Source: Streptomyces armeniacus
GTDB taxonomy: Bacteria > Actinomycetota > Actinomycetes > Streptomycetales > Streptomycetaceae
DNA length: 64,000 nt
Assembly: GCF_003355155.1 (NCBI RefSeq)
Contig: NZ_CP031320.1
Location: forward strand, 2,094,369 to 2,158,368
Reading direction: 5' to 3'
A program made the position numbers and the translations under genes. Below the pieces are notes generated by a model. That model was given only the letters and a program-made list of their open reading frames with translations, was not told the DNA's origin and made no database searches. Positions 1 through 8,458 of this stretch are shown piece by piece; positions within the stretch are counted from its first letter, which is position 1, and each line of letters begins with the position of its first letter.

Positions 1-1386
1 GCCCACCACCTCACCAGTGCGGGGCTGGCGGTGGTCGTGCTCGAAGCCCAGTCACACGTCGGCGGCCGGATGGCGACCGACCACGTCGACGGCTTCCGGC
101 TGGACCGCGGCGCCGGACTGCTGTGCTCCGACTGGCCGGAGCTGGCCGGGCTGCCCGGCCTGGGCCTCGGTTCCGCCCTGGCGCTGCGGCCGTTCACGCC
201 GGGCGCCCTGATGCGTACGGGCGACCGCTGCCTGCCCGTCGGCGACCTGCGGGCGGGCACGGGGCGGCACGCACGCGCCGTACGGCAGGGGCGGGAGGGG
301 CGCCAGGGGCGCGTGCCGTACCCGTACTCGTACGCGTACCAGATGCGGAGCACGAAGCAGGCGCTCAGCGCGGCGCGTTCGTTCGGCGGCGGACGCGGAC
401 TGGGGCGTACGGCCCGCACCACCCGTACGACCATGAGCGACGCGCTCGACCTCGCCCGGCTGCGCGCCGGGTTCGCCCGGCTGGCCAACACCCCCGCCGA
501 ACGACTGCGGGCCCGCGCCGAACTCCCCGCCGGCGAGGCCCTGTCGGCGCGAGGGCTCCCGACCCGTACGGCCGACACGCTCGTCGGGCCGCTGCTCGCC
601 GCCCTGTTGTGCGATCCGGAGCTGACGACGTCCAGCCGCGTCGCCGATCTGGCGCTGCGCAGCTTCGTACGCTCCGGCCTGTGCCTGCCCGCGGGCGGCG
701 CCTCCACACTGCCCGAACTGCTCGCGGCGGGGCTGCCGAAGGGCACCGTACGGAGGGGCGTACGTGCCACCTCCGTCGCGGCCAACGCCGTGAACACGGA
801 CGGCCACGGCGTCCTCGGCTGCCGCGCCGCACTGATCGCCACGGGCGCGCGGGACGCGGCGCGGCTGCTGCCGGGGCTGCGCGTCCCGGACTTCCACCCC
901 GTGACGGTCCTGCACCACGCCGCGCAGGAACCGCCGATGACCGCGCCCGCGCTGGTCGTCGACGCCGACCGGCACGGGCCGGTCTCGCACACGTGGGTCA
1001 CCTCGGCGGTGGACCCGTCCCGGGCACGCCCCGACCGGACGCTGATCAGCTCGGTGGTGCTCGGCCCGGCCGCCGCCGACCCGGTCGGCCCGCTGGACAA
1101 GGCCGCCCGTACCCAACTCGCCGAGCTGTACGGCGTTCCGACGGACCGCTGGGAGCTGCTGCGCAGCCACCACGACCCGCGCGCCGTGCCCGCGATGCCG
1201 ACGCCGCACGACGGGCGGCGGCCCGTACGGGTGCTGTGCGGGCTGTACGTGTGCGGGGACCACCGCGACACGTCCAGCACCCAGGGCGCGCTGTCCTCGG
1301 CCCGGCGCGCGGCCGTCGAGGTGCTGCGCGACTTCGGGCTGCGGACGGCGGGCGTCGGGGAGCGGGAACTGCTCGCGGTCGCGTGA
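1..1386 (+). CDS. FAD-dependent amine-oxidase-like oxidoreductase, 5' partial
   Basis: The reading frame is open from base 1 and stops at 1386, so the start lies left of the window; about 461 residues are visible. VVVLEAQSHVGGRMAT near the beginning is the end of the N-terminal Rossmann FAD-binding fold (the E that binds ribose, then the GGR motif of the amine oxidase/phytoene desaturase group). GLYVCGDHRDTSSTQGAL near the C-terminus is the second FAD-contacting segment of the same families. The substrate cannot be told. Residues roughly 85-140 are basic, repetitive and unlike the family; the DNA there contains iterated CGTAC words, so this may be an expansion inside the gene. No partner gene is obvious. 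Confidence 0.8.
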   Translation, partial: AHHLTSAGLAVVVLEAQSHVGGRMATDHVDGFRLDRGAGLLCSDWPELAGLPGLGLGSALALRPFTPGALMRTGDRCLPVGDLRAGTGRHARAVRQGREGRQGRVPYPYSYAYQMRSTKQALSAARSFGGGRGLGRTARTTRTTMSDALDLARLRAGFARLANTPAERLRARAELPAGEALSARGLPTRTADTLVGPLLAALLCDPELTTSSRVADLALRSFVRSGLCLPAGGASTLPELLAAGLPKGTVRRGVRATSVAANAVNTDGHGVLGCRAALIATGARDAARLLPGLRVPDFHPVTVLHHAAQEPPMTAPALVVDADRHGPVSHTWVTSAVDPSRARPDRTLISSVVLGPAAADPVGPLDKAARTQLAELYGVPTDRWELLRSHHDPRAVPAMPTPHDGRRPVRVLCGLYVCGDHRDTSSTQGALSSARRAAVEVLRDFGLRTAGVGERELLAVA

Positions 1387-1584
1387 CGGGCTGACGCGAA
1401 GGGCTGACGCGAGGGGCGGGTGCGGCGGCCCGTGCGGCCGTTTCCGGTGGGTGCTCATGGGGCGCGCGGGAGGGGGCGTTGCGGAGCGCGTAACTCCGCT
1501 GCGACCAGGGCGTCTTGTCAGTGGGCGGCGATAAGCTGGAAGCAGTTCACAGCCGCGGAAGTCCATGGCCCATGGAGGTCCCTG

Positions 1585-1974
1585 ATGGCCACTGTCCGCC
1601 CACTGACGAGCCGTCCCCAGACAACCCGTCCCGCGACAAGAACCGTTCCGGCAAAGGCCGTTCGGCCGGAGGCCCTCCGGTCGGCGTTCGTGCCCGCGCG
1701 GTCCGGTCCGGCAGGATCCGTGCCCGCGCGGTCCGTGCCCAAGGTGCCGCTGCCCGCCGGGCAGCCGCGCGAGTGGTACGAGACGCACAACCGGCAGCTC
1801 AAGGCGATGCGGCTGGCGATAGCCCTGCTCGACTCGGGGGTTTACACCCCGGAGCGGGCCACCGACCAGAGGATCAGCGGCACCGCCGCCCGTATCGGCG
1901 TACGCCCGCCGTCACGCGCCACGTGCCGCCTGGTGCGCTCGCTGCTGCCCGCGGCGCGCGACAGCGCGCGGTAG
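1585..1974 (+). CDS. Small conserved actinobacterial protein of unknown function
   Basis: A 129-residue protein I do not recognise by function. The start ATG at 1585 follows a GGAGG at 1574-1578 with normal spacing; the frame is open further upstream but has no ribosome site there. The N-terminal half is low-complexity, rich in Arg, Pro, Ser and Val. The C-terminal half (from EWYETHNRQLKAMRLAIALL) looks folded and is probably the conserved part. The stretch just before the ribosome site contains the near-palindrome CCATGGCCCATGG (1564-1576), which could fold and mask it. No neighbour suggests a role. Confidence 0.6.
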   Translation: MATVRPLTSRPQTTRPATRTVPAKAVRPEALRSAFVPARSGPAGSVPARSVPKVPLPAGQPREWYETHNRQLKAMRLAIALLDSGVYTPERATDQRISGTAARIGVRPPSRATCRLVRSLLPAARDSAR

Positions 1975-2134
1975 GCCGCGCTGCGGGCGCGTACGGCCGC
2001 CATGCGTGCGCGGGGGCGTACGGCGGTCGTACGCACCGTGGATTGTCAGACCCCTCGTGCAGGATCGTCGTCGGGGCCCGCTCCGCCGGCCCCGGCTCCC
2101 GTCCACGCGGGGGTCTTTTCCACGGGAGGCGTTC

Positions 2135-2584
2135 ATGGCGACCACGATGCAGCTGTCGATCGACTGCGCGGACCCGGAGTGCCTTGTGCGCTTCTGGGCG
2201 ACCGCGCTCGGATACGTGGCGGAGGCACCGCCGGAAGGCTTCCCCGACTGGCGGGCGTACTGGCTGCATCACGGCGTGCCCGAAGAGGAGCTCGGCGACG
2301 GCGACTGCGCCGACTCGGTGGTCGACCCGGACGGCGTCGGCCCGCGGCTGTGGTTCCAGCAGGTGCCCGAGGGCAAGTCCGTGAAGAACCGGCTGCATCT
2401 CGATCTGAAGGTGGGCGGCGGCCTCTCCGTCCCGCTGGAGACCCGCAGACAGCGGGTCGACGCCGAGGTGGAGCGTCTGCTGGCGGCGGGCGCCAGCAGA
2501 CAGCGCGTGCTGTTCACCGAGGGCTCCGACCACTACGGGGTGACGATGCAGGACCCGGAGGGCAACGAGTTCTGCCTGTGCTGA
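2135..2584 (+). CDS. VOC-family (glyoxalase-like) protein
   Basis: 149 residues. The start ATG at 2135 has GGGAGGC at 2124-2130 in front. The protein shows the vicinal oxygen chelate pattern: an opening beta strand MQLSIDCADPECLVRFWATAL, a VDPDGVGPRLWFQQVPEGK centre, a second module beginning KNRLHLDLKVGG, and the typical ending VTMQDPEGNEFCL with its Glu. This arrangement is that of the small glyoxalase-like domain proteins of actinobacteria, which include resistance proteins and many of unknown substrate. Single-gene unit followed by a hairpin terminator. Confidence 0.85.
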   Translation: MATTMQLSIDCADPECLVRFWATALGYVAEAPPEGFPDWRAYWLHHGVPEEELGDGDCADSVVDPDGVGPRLWFQQVPEGKSVKNRLHLDLKVGGGLSVPLETRRQRVDAEVERLLAAGASRQRVLFTEGSDHYGVTMQDPEGNEFCLC

Positions 2585-2590
2585 CGTCCG

Positions 2591-2623
2591 GCCGCGCACC
2601 GCGGCGGTGCGGCGGTGCGCGGC
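2591..2623. terminator. GC hairpin between convergent genes
   Basis: GCCGCGCACCGC (2591-2602) and GCGGTGCGCGGC (2612-2623) form a perfect 12-bp stem with a 9-nt loop just after the VOC gene and before the end of the leftward regulator. A second, weaker stem (ACGGGGCC with GGCCCCGT) and iterated GGCCAG words follow up to 2720. There is no U tract, as usual for Streptomyces. Confidence 0.65.
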
Positions 2624-2725
2624 GGCGCCGGCCGGGAGGCACGGGGCCCGGTGCCGACCGGGAGGCCGGGGCCCCGTTCGGTGCCGGGCCTGGCCAGGCC
2701 AGACCAGGCCAGGCCAGGAGCGGTG

Positions 2726-4390
2726 TCAGCCCAGGGCGGCCACCCGGTCCCGGTAGCCGCGTACGGGCGCCGCGTCGCGGTACGGCTCGAGCCGGCGCTC
2801 GAAGTCCCGTACGTACTCGTGCGCGCGGGCCGAGCGCATCTCCGCCGCCTGCTGGGCGGCCTCCGCGCCCAGCGCACACGCCTGCTCCACCTCGCCCAGC
2901 GCCAGCCGCGCCGTCGCCAGCACGACCCGGCAGAAGAGGCGGCTGCGCGCGTACCCGGCACCGCGCAGCTGGAGCGACCGTTCGGCGTGCTGCGCGGCCG
3001 CCCGGTACTGCTGGAGGTCTCGGTGGCAGTGGCCGAACTCGTCGGCCAGCTGCGCCTCGTCGAAGAACCGCGCCCACTGCGGCACGTCCTCCCCCGGCCG
3101 GGCCGTCTCCAGGGCCCGTTCGGCCCGCGCCAGGGAGGTCGTACAGGCCCGCACCTCGTTCAGCACGCCGTGCCCGCGTGCCTCCGCCGCGTGCAGCAGC
3201 GCCTGCACGACGGGTGGCGCCGCCGCGCCGACGCCCTGCTGCGCCACGCGCGCGAGCTGCACGGCCTCCCGGCCGTGCCCGAGGTACACGGCCTGGCGGC
3301 TCATCGTGACCAGCACGTAGCTGCCGTACGCGCGGTCGCCCGCGGCCTGTGCCAGCCGCAGCGACTGCACGAAGTAGCGCTGGGCGAGACCGTGCGCGGC
3401 GATGTCGTACGACGTCCACCCGGCCAGCCGGGTCAGGTCCGCGACGGCCGCGAAGAGCCGCCGCCCGGCCTGCTCGCCGTAGACGCCGCGGAGCAGCGGC
3501 TCGGCCTCGTGCTCCAGATACCGGACCAGGGCCTGCCGGGCGTGGCCGCCGCCGAAGGCGTGGTCGAGGGCGCGGAAGAGGTCGCCGACGGAACGCAGGG
3601 CGGCGATGTCCCCGTTGGTGACACGCTGGCCGGGGCCGCGTTCGATGCGGTCCAGCAGCGGTGTCGGCGGCACCGGCGCACGCACCTGCCCGACGCCGCC
3701 GGGACCGCCGGGACCGCCCGGACCGCCCTGCCCCGGAACGGCCGCGCCGCCGGGCGCGCGCCCCGGGACCGGCGTGCCCGTTCCGCGTGCCTGTGCGGGC
3801 ACCCGTACGGGCGTCTCCCCCGGCCGCGGGGTGCCGTCCGCCCGGCCCCCGGCGCCCGGGCCTGCTCCCGCGCCGGGCCCGGCGCCCGTACCGGAACCGG
3901 CACCGGCGCCCGGCTCCGGGCCGCGGGCGACCCGGTCGTCGGGCCGCCCGATGAGCCAGTCGCGGCTGGGCACCACCAGCCCGGCCGGGGTGAAGGCGAT
4001 CTTGCGCAGCTCGGCGTGGCTCCCGGAGTCCTTCCGCCACAACCCGCTCACGATGTCCACGGCCTCGGCGGGCGTCGCGGCGAACTCCAGTCCCGCGTAG
4101 ACCGGAGCGCACGCGTCCAGCCCCAGGTCCTGCGCGGACAGCCGCCGCCCCAGCCTGCGTGTGAACACCTCCGCGATCAGCGCGGGCGTCGTCCCGCGTG
4201 GCTGCTGACCGCGCAGCCAGCGGGTCACGGAAGTCTTGTCGTACCGGAGGTCGAGACCGTGCTCGAGGCCGAGCTGGTCCACGCGCCGGGCGAGACCGGC
4301 GTTGGAGAACCCGGCCTCGGCGATCAGTGCTGCGAGCTGGCGGTTGGGAGTGCGCTGCTGGGTTGAGCCCCCAGGTCGTTCCGTCGTCAT
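2726..4390 (-). CDS. HTH/TPR transcriptional regulator
   Basis: 554 residues. Residues about 15-95 resemble an XRE-type helix-turn-helix (NRQLAALIAEAGFSNAGLAR, then a segment ending in KTSVTRWLRGQ). Residues 153-240 are a Gly/Pro/Ala-rich linker with GAGPGAGAGPGAG and GGPGGPGGPGG runs. The C-terminal 300 residues are alpha-helical with tetratricopeptide-like pairs. A regulator of this type sits next to lipB in Streptomyces chromosomes. The start ATG at 4390 was chosen because the HTH begins soon after it and AGGAGA lies upstream; earlier codons in frame read through promoter-like DNA. It is divergent from lipB, sharing a 204-bp promoter region, so it could control lipoate genes, but that is inference. 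Confidence 0.8.
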   Translation of the reverse strand: MTTERPGGSTQQRTPNRQLAALIAEAGFSNAGLARRVDQLGLEHGLDLRYDKTSVTRWLRGQQPRGTTPALIAEVFTRRLGRRLSAQDLGLDACAPVYAGLEFAATPAEAVDIVSGLWRKDSGSHAELRKIAFTPAGLVVPSRDWLIGRPDDRVARGPEPGAGAGSGTGAGPGAGAGPGAGGRADGTPRPGETPVRVPAQARGTGTPVPGRAPGGAAVPGQGGPGGPGGPGGVGQVRAPVPPTPLLDRIERGPGQRVTNGDIAALRSVGDLFRALDHAFGGGHARQALVRYLEHEAEPLLRGVYGEQAGRRLFAAVADLTRLAGWTSYDIAAHGLAQRYFVQSLRLAQAAGDRAYGSYVLVTMSRQAVYLGHGREAVQLARVAQQGVGAAAPPVVQALLHAAEARGHGVLNEVRACTTSLARAERALETARPGEDVPQWARFFDEAQLADEFGHCHRDLQQYRAAAQHAERSLQLRGAGYARSRLFCRVVLATARLALGEVEQACALGAEAAQQAAEMRSARAHEYVRDFERRLEPYRDAAPVRGYRDRVAALG

Positions 4391-4594
4391 CAGCTTTACG
4401 GTCTCCTGCCTCACGGCTTGCGGCAGACGCCGGGGCGCCCTGTTGGAACGGCGCGAATGTAATGGCCAGCGGCACACTCCTCGCCCCCTCCGACCGCGTA
4501 TTCATCCATACGTGTGAGGAGGCTCCCGGCGGCCACCACTCCCCCGGCCACCCGTACAGTGGCTCTCGTGCGCGACAGACGTGAAGGAGCTGCC

Positions 4595-5395
4595 ATGGGC
4601 GAGTTGCGCTTTGTGACGCTGGGACTGGGCGCGGAGGCGGTCGAGTACACCGAGGCGCTGGCCGAACAGCGCCGCGTGCACGCCGCCCGCTTCGCGGACG
4701 AGGTCCCGGACACCTGTCTCCTGCTGGAACACCAGCCGGTGTACACCGCGGGCCGTCGTACGGAGGACAGCGAGCGCCCGTTGGACGGCACCCCGGTGGT
4801 GGACGTCGACCGCGGCGGCAAGATCACCTGGCATGGCCCCGGACAGCTGGTCGGCTATCCGATCCTCAAACTGCCGCGCCCCGTCGACGTCGTCGCGCAC
4901 GTCCGCCGCATCGAGGAGGCGCTGCTCGGCGTCTGCGCCGAGTTCGGCCTGGAGACGACCCGTATCGAGGGCCGCAGCGGCGTGTGGGTGCTCGGCGACC
5001 CGGTGGCGGAACGGCAGTCGCCCGGCGGCGGCACGGACGGGCTCGGCGGGCTGTCGCTCGACTTCGACCCGCGCACCGACGACGAGTTCGACTCGCGGCT
5101 CAGCGGCCCCGAGTACGCCCCCTCCAACGCGGGCCAGCGCGGCGAGGACCGCAAGCTGGTCAACATCGGCATCCGCGTCGCCAAGGGCGTCACGATGCAC
5201 GGCTTCGCGCTGAACTGCGACTCGGACAACACCTCGTACGACCGCATCGTGCCGTGCGGCATCCGGGACGCGGGCGTCACGTCGCTCTCGGAGGAGCTGG
5301 GCAGGAATGTTCCGGTGACGGAAGTGCTTCCCGTAGTGGAGAAGCACCTGCGTGCGGTGCTCGAGACGGCAGTCCCACTGCCCCGCGCCGTCTGA
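4595..5395 (+). CDS. lipB: Octanoyl-[acyl carrier protein]:protein N-octanoyltransferase
   Basis: LipB moves the octanoyl group from acyl carrier protein to the lipoyl domains of 2-oxoacid dehydrogenases and GcvH in the cytoplasm, the first step of de novo lipoylation. 266 residues. Family marks visible: [14 protein letters not shown], the [20 protein letters not shown] block, the [20 protein letters not shown] segment carrying the catalytic Lys, and [13 protein letters not shown] with the catalytic Cys. An insertion of about 35 residues ([10 protein letters not shown]... to SNAGQRGED) lies before the Lys motif. The start ATG at 4595 follows AAGGAG. TACAGT at 4554-4559 could be a -10 box. lipA follows after 72 bp, the usual pair. 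Confidence 0.96.
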   Translation: MGELRFVTLGLGAEAVEYTEALAEQRRVHAARFADEVPDTCLLLEHQPVYTAGRRTEDSERPLDGTPVVDVDRGGKITWHGPGQLVGYPILKLPRPVDVVAHVRRIEEALLGVCAEFGLETTRIEGRSGVWVLGDPVAERQSPGGGTDGLGGLSLDFDPRTDDEFDSRLSGPEYAPSNAGQRGEDRKLVNIGIRVAKGVTMHGFALNCDSDNTSYDRIVPCGIRDAGVTSLSEELGRNVPVTEVLPVVEKHLRAVLETAVPLPRAV

Positions 5396-5467
5396 GCCGC
5401 ACAAGCACAGGCGTACGCTGGTGCACGCCGATGAATCGAAAGTACGAAGGTACGTAGGGAGCCGGAC

Positions 5468-6409
5468 GTGTCCGCTGTCGCACCCGACGGTCGCAAGATG
5501 CTCCGCCTGGAGGTCCGCAACAGCGAGACCCCCATCGAGCGCAAGCCCGAGTGGATCAAGACCCGCGCGAAAATGGGCCCCGAGTACAACGCGCTGCAGA
5601 GCCTCGTGAAGCGCGAGGGCCTGCACACGGTGTGCCAGGAAGCGGGCTGTCCGAACATCTTCGAGTGCTGGGAGGACCGCGAGGCCACGTTCCTCATCGG
5701 CGGCGAGCAGTGCACCCGGCGCTGCGACTTCTGCCAGATCGACACCGGCAAGCCCGCCGAGCTGGACCGCGACGAGCCGCGCCGCGTCGCCGAGTCCGTA
5801 CAGCAGATGGAGCTCCGGTACGCGACGATCACCGGCGTCGCCCGCGACGACCTCGACGACGGCGGCGCCTGGCTGTACGCGGAGACCGTCCGGCAGATCC
5901 ACGCGATGATGCCGGACACCGGCGTCGAGCTGCTGATCCCGGACTTCAACGCCGTTCCGGAACAGCTCGCCGAGGTCTTCTCGTCCCGCCCCGAGGTGCT
6001 CGCGCACAACGTCGAGACGGTGCCCCGGATCTTCAAGCGCATCCGGCCCGCGTTCCGCTACGAGCGCTCCCTGGAGGTCATCACCAAGGCGCGCGAGGAC
6101 GGGCTGGTCACCAAGTCCAACCTGATCCTGGGCCTCGGCGAGACCCGCGAGGAGGTCAGCCAGGCACTGCGCGACCTGCACGGCGCGGGCTGCGAGCTGA
6201 TCACCATCACCCAGTACCTGCGCCCGACGCCGCGGCACCACCCCGTCGAACGCTGGGTCAAGCCGCACGAGTTCGTGGAGCTGCAGGAGGAGTCGGAGGA
6301 GATCGGCTTCGCCGGTGTCATGTCCGGACCGCTGGTGCGCTCCTCGTACCGGGCGGGCCGGCTGTACCAGCAGGCGGTCGCGGCGCGGAGCGGCGCGCGG
6401 GTGGCGTGA
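5468..6409 (+). CDS. lipA: Lipoyl synthase, radical SAM
   Basis: LipA inserts two sulfurs into protein-bound octanoate using S-adenosylmethionine and two iron-sulfur clusters. 313 residues. The auxiliary cluster cysteines are C56, C61 and C67 ([13 protein letters not shown]); the radical-SAM cluster is C82, C86 and C89 (CTRRCDFC). The conserved ending [12 protein letters not shown] supplies the serine that also binds the auxiliary cluster. The GTG start at 5468 has TAGGGAG upstream (5456-5462). It works directly on the product of lipB, located 72 bp upstream. After the stop, 6410-6490 is occupied by degenerate copies of GGCGTACGGGCC rather than a clear terminator. Confidence 0.97.
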   Translation: MSAVAPDGRKMLRLEVRNSETPIERKPEWIKTRAKMGPEYNALQSLVKREGLHTVCQEAGCPNIFECWEDREATFLIGGEQCTRRCDFCQIDTGKPAELDRDEPRRVAESVQQMELRYATITGVARDDLDDGGAWLYAETVRQIHAMMPDTGVELLIPDFNAVPEQLAEVFSSRPEVLAHNVETVPRIFKRIRPAFRYERSLEVITKAREDGLVTKSNLILGLGETREEVSQALRDLHGAGCELITITQYLRPTPRHHPVERWVKPHEFVELQEESEEIGFAGVMSGPLVRSSYRAGRLYQQAVAARSGARVA

Positions 6410-6525
6410 GCGGGTGGCGTACGGGCCTGGTGTGCGGATCCGGTGTACGAGCCTGGCGTACGGGCCCGGCGTACGGCTGCTGCTGGGCAGGTCGCGTGAG
6501 CTTCGCCTCAGGAGCCGTTGCTGGT

Positions 6526-6554
6526 TTGACCCCCCTGACATCCGCTGGTAACAC
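6526..6554 (+). promoter_or_regulatory. Putative housekeeping sigma promoter for the 56-residue gene
   Basis: TTGACC (6526-6531), a 17-bp spacer and TAACAC (6549-6554) lie about 50 bp ahead of the ATG at 6607. The -35 hexamer matches the HrdB-type consensus well, the -10 only in part. The 118 bp between lipA and this site hold repeats but no gene. Confidence 0.45.
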
Positions 6555-6606
6555 CGTTCTGTGATGGTGGAATCACCCATCGCTGCCACTCGGAGGGGAC
6601 GATCTG

Positions 6607-6777
6607 ATGCGTACGACGCTGCGCGCGCTGGAGGGACTGCTGCTGAGCGGCGGACAGCGGACCGCGCGCCGTAACGCCTGGACGGCGGTCCTCGACGACC
6701 GCCGCCGGGCGACGGCACGGGCCGAGGCCCAGCACGTACTGGAGACCCGCAAGCCGGTCGCACGCCCCGGCACGTAG
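6607..6777 (+). CDS. Small conserved hypothetical protein of the lipA-glnA interval
   Basis: 56 residues, beginning MRTTLRALEGLLLSGGQR and ending TRKPVARPGT. The ATG at 6607 has an excellent GGAGGGG (6592-6598) and its own promoter-like sequence. Codon use is like that of the neighbours. It is basic and helical and has no membrane segment or known motif. In Streptomyces a small ORF sits at this place between lipA and the DUF4191 membrane protein, which supports its being real. Function unknown. Confidence 0.75.
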   Translation: MRTTLRALEGLLLSGGQRTARRNAWTAVLDDRRRATARAEAQHVLETRKPVARPGT

Positions 6778-6879
6778 CCGCCGTTCCCGGGGCCCCGGCC
6801 GCTGCCACTTCCCGGGGGACAACCCCCGAACCCCCGGCCGGGACACCCGCCCTCGGCGGGGACACGTAAACTTCCTCCT

Positions 6880-7569
6880 ATGGCGAGGAAGGAAACATCC
6901 GAGAATCCAGGGCGGCTCAAGCAGATCGCCCTGACGTACAAGATGACCCGGCGTGCTGACCGGTGGATCGGCTGGATTCTTGCCGGCGTGGGGCTCGTCA
7001 CCTTGGGCGTCCTCCTCGCGTTCGGCTTCTGGATCGGGCACCCCGTCTATCTGGGCATCCTGGGCTTCCTGCTGGCCTTCCTCGCGATGGCGATCGTCTT
7101 CGGACGGCGCGCGGAGCGGGCGGCGTTCGGGCAGATGGAAGGCCAGCCGGGCGCCGCGGCCGCGGTGCTGGAGAACATCGGGCGCGGCTGGAACGTGACG
7201 CCGGCCGTCGCGATCAACCGCCAGCAGGACGTCGTTCACCGCGCCGTCGGCAAGGCGGGCATCGTGCTCGTCGGCGAGGGCAACCCGAACCGCGTCCGCT
7301 CCCTGCTGGCATCCGAGAAGAAGCGGATGGCGCGGGTCGTCTCCGACGTCCCGGTGCACGACCTGATCGTGGGCAACGACGAGGGCCAGGTCGAGCTGAA
7401 GAAGCTGCGGTCGAAGATGCTCAAGCTGCCGCGCGTGCTGGCGGGCGGGCAGGTCACCGAGACCAACGACCGGCTGCGGGCGATGGGCGACCTGATGAAG
7501 AACATGCCGATCCCGAAGGGCCCGATGCCCAAGGGCATGCGGCTGCCGAAGGGACAGGGCGGCCGCTGA
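6880..7569 (+). CDS. DUF4191 family membrane protein
   Basis: 229 residues. A charged N-terminus is followed by two adjacent membrane segments (about residues 27-49 and 53-73, WIGWILAGVGLVTLGVLLAF and a second VYLGILGFLLAFLAMAIVF), then a soluble domain with KAGIVLVGEG and a basic tail with PKGPMPKGM repeats. This is the actinobacterial DUF4191 family, conserved beside lipA and glnA; its function is not known. No Shine-Dalgarno sequence precedes the ATG. Instead TAAACT (6867-6872) ends 7 nt before it, so the mRNA may be leaderless. Convergent with the RDD gene. Confidence 0.88.
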   Translation: MARKETSENPGRLKQIALTYKMTRRADRWIGWILAGVGLVTLGVLLAFGFWIGHPVYLGILGFLLAFLAMAIVFGRRAERAAFGQMEGQPGAAAAVLENIGRGWNVTPAVAINRQQDVVHRAVGKAGIVLVGEGNPNRVRSLLASEKKRMARVVSDVPVHDLIVGNDEGQVELKKLRSKMLKLPRVLAGGQVTETNDRLRAMGDLMKNMPIPKGPMPKGMRLPKGQGGR

Positions 7570-7694
7570 GCCTCCGGGCGGCGGCAGCGAGGACGAGGGT
7601 ACGGGCGCGCGGCGCCGTGTCGGTCACGTACGGGCACGGGTACGCGCGCCCGTCTGCGTGTACGCGGGGCGGGCGCGCGCCTCAGCTACGGCAG

Positions 7695-7772
7695 CGGGGT
7701 CTCACGTCCGGTCAGCCCCGGCAGCGGGGTTTCACATACGGGGTCTCACGCCCGGACGGGTCTCACATACGG
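7695..7772. repeat. Four degenerate 17-bp repeats at the 3' end of the RDD gene
   Basis: Copies at 7695-7711, 7725-7741, 7739-7755 and 7756-7772 fit the pattern (C/A)(G/C)GGGT(C/T)TCAC(A/G)(T/C)(A/C)CGG; the first two belong to a 30-bp unit starting GCAGCGGGG. The stop codon of the RDD gene lies inside the last copy. The rest of the interval 7570-7694 is CGTACG-rich and holds no gene. Confidence 0.65.
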
Positions 7773-8233
7773 ACCTGCACCGCGCCCGCGAGCCGGTCGT
7801 GCAGGCCACGGCCGTCGCGGTCCCAGACGAGCGCGGGGAGCGCGAGGCCCAGCAGGACCGTACGGACCAGGACGCGCCACGGCACGAGCCTCCCGGCCCC
7901 GTCCGCGGCGACGACGCGCAGCCCGAGCAGCCGCTTGCCCGGCGTGCACCCCACCGTGCCCACGGTGAGCAGGCTCATCACCAGGAAGACGCCGAGCGTC
8001 CAGGTGTCCGCGGCCGACAGGTCACGGCCGGACAGCAGACCGTAACCGATGACGGCAGCCAGCCCCCAGTCGATGAAGATGGCCCCGAACCGCCGCCCGA
8101 GCGGCGCGATCGAGCCCGTTCCCTCGCGTGGGAGGCCGAGGCGCTCCCCGCGGTAGCCGAAGTCCGCGCCCATGTTCTCGGCTGTGGCGCGCGGGCCGGA
8201 GAGCCACGATCCGATCGCTTCCCTGTTGTCCAC
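7763..8233 (-). CDS. RDD family membrane protein
   Basis: 156 residues. RRFGAIFIDWGLAAVIGYGL carries the Arg-x-x-Asp arrangement that names the RDD family, followed by a second membrane segment (WTLGVFLVMSLLTVGTVG), the conserved CTPGKRLLGLRVV loop and a third segment (VLLGLALPALVW) ending DRDGRGLHDRLAG. Known RDD proteins are cation or small-molecule transport related, but most are undefined. It begins with GTG at 8233. No ribosome site is visible, and TACCGT on the minus strand (8240-8245) ends 6 nt before it, so leaderless translation is likely. Divergent from glnA. Confidence 0.9.
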   Translation of the reverse strand: MDNREAIGSWLSGPRATAENMGADFGYRGERLGLPREGTGSIAPLGRRFGAIFIDWGLAAVIGYGLLSGRDLSAADTWTLGVFLVMSLLTVGTVGCTPGKRLLGLRVVAADGAGRLVPWRVLVRTVLLGLALPALVWDRDGRGLHDRLAGAVQVRM

Positions 8234-8312
8234 GCATCAACGGTATCGCGGCGAAAAACGACCTTGCCGGCCGGAGTGCCCTGACGTGCGCTCGGCCAGG
8301 GGTGCGAGCCGG

Positions 8313-8350
8313 TTAACATCGGCGAAACAAATGGGTCATGCCCGAGAAAT
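8313..8350 (+). promoter_or_regulatory. GlnR double binding site upstream of glnA
   Basis: TTAAC-n6-GAAAC-n6-GTCAT-n6-GAAAT reads out at 8313-8317, 8324-8328, 8335-8339 and 8346-8350 with every spacer exactly 6 nt. This matches the known actinomycete GlnR a-site/b-site pattern gTnAc-n6-GaAAc-n6-GtnAC-n6-GAAAc. A TATGGT at 8361-8366 may be the -10 box, which would place GlnR at the -35 region, consistent with activation under nitrogen limitation. Confidence 0.8.
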
Positions 8351-8458
8351 GCCCTCTGCCTATGGTCGGGCGTCAGCGCGGCTCGTACAGGCAAGGTACA
8401 GGCTGAGCGCTCCAAGGCAGCAAGCCCGTCCCCTCGCGGCGGGACTAGGAGGAGTTGG

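Noticed and set aside
52..1788. Long open frame on the minus strand opposite the FAD oxidoreductase
   Set aside because: Arg/Ala/Gly/Pro-rich translation without family motifs; a shadow of the high-GC plus-strand gene.
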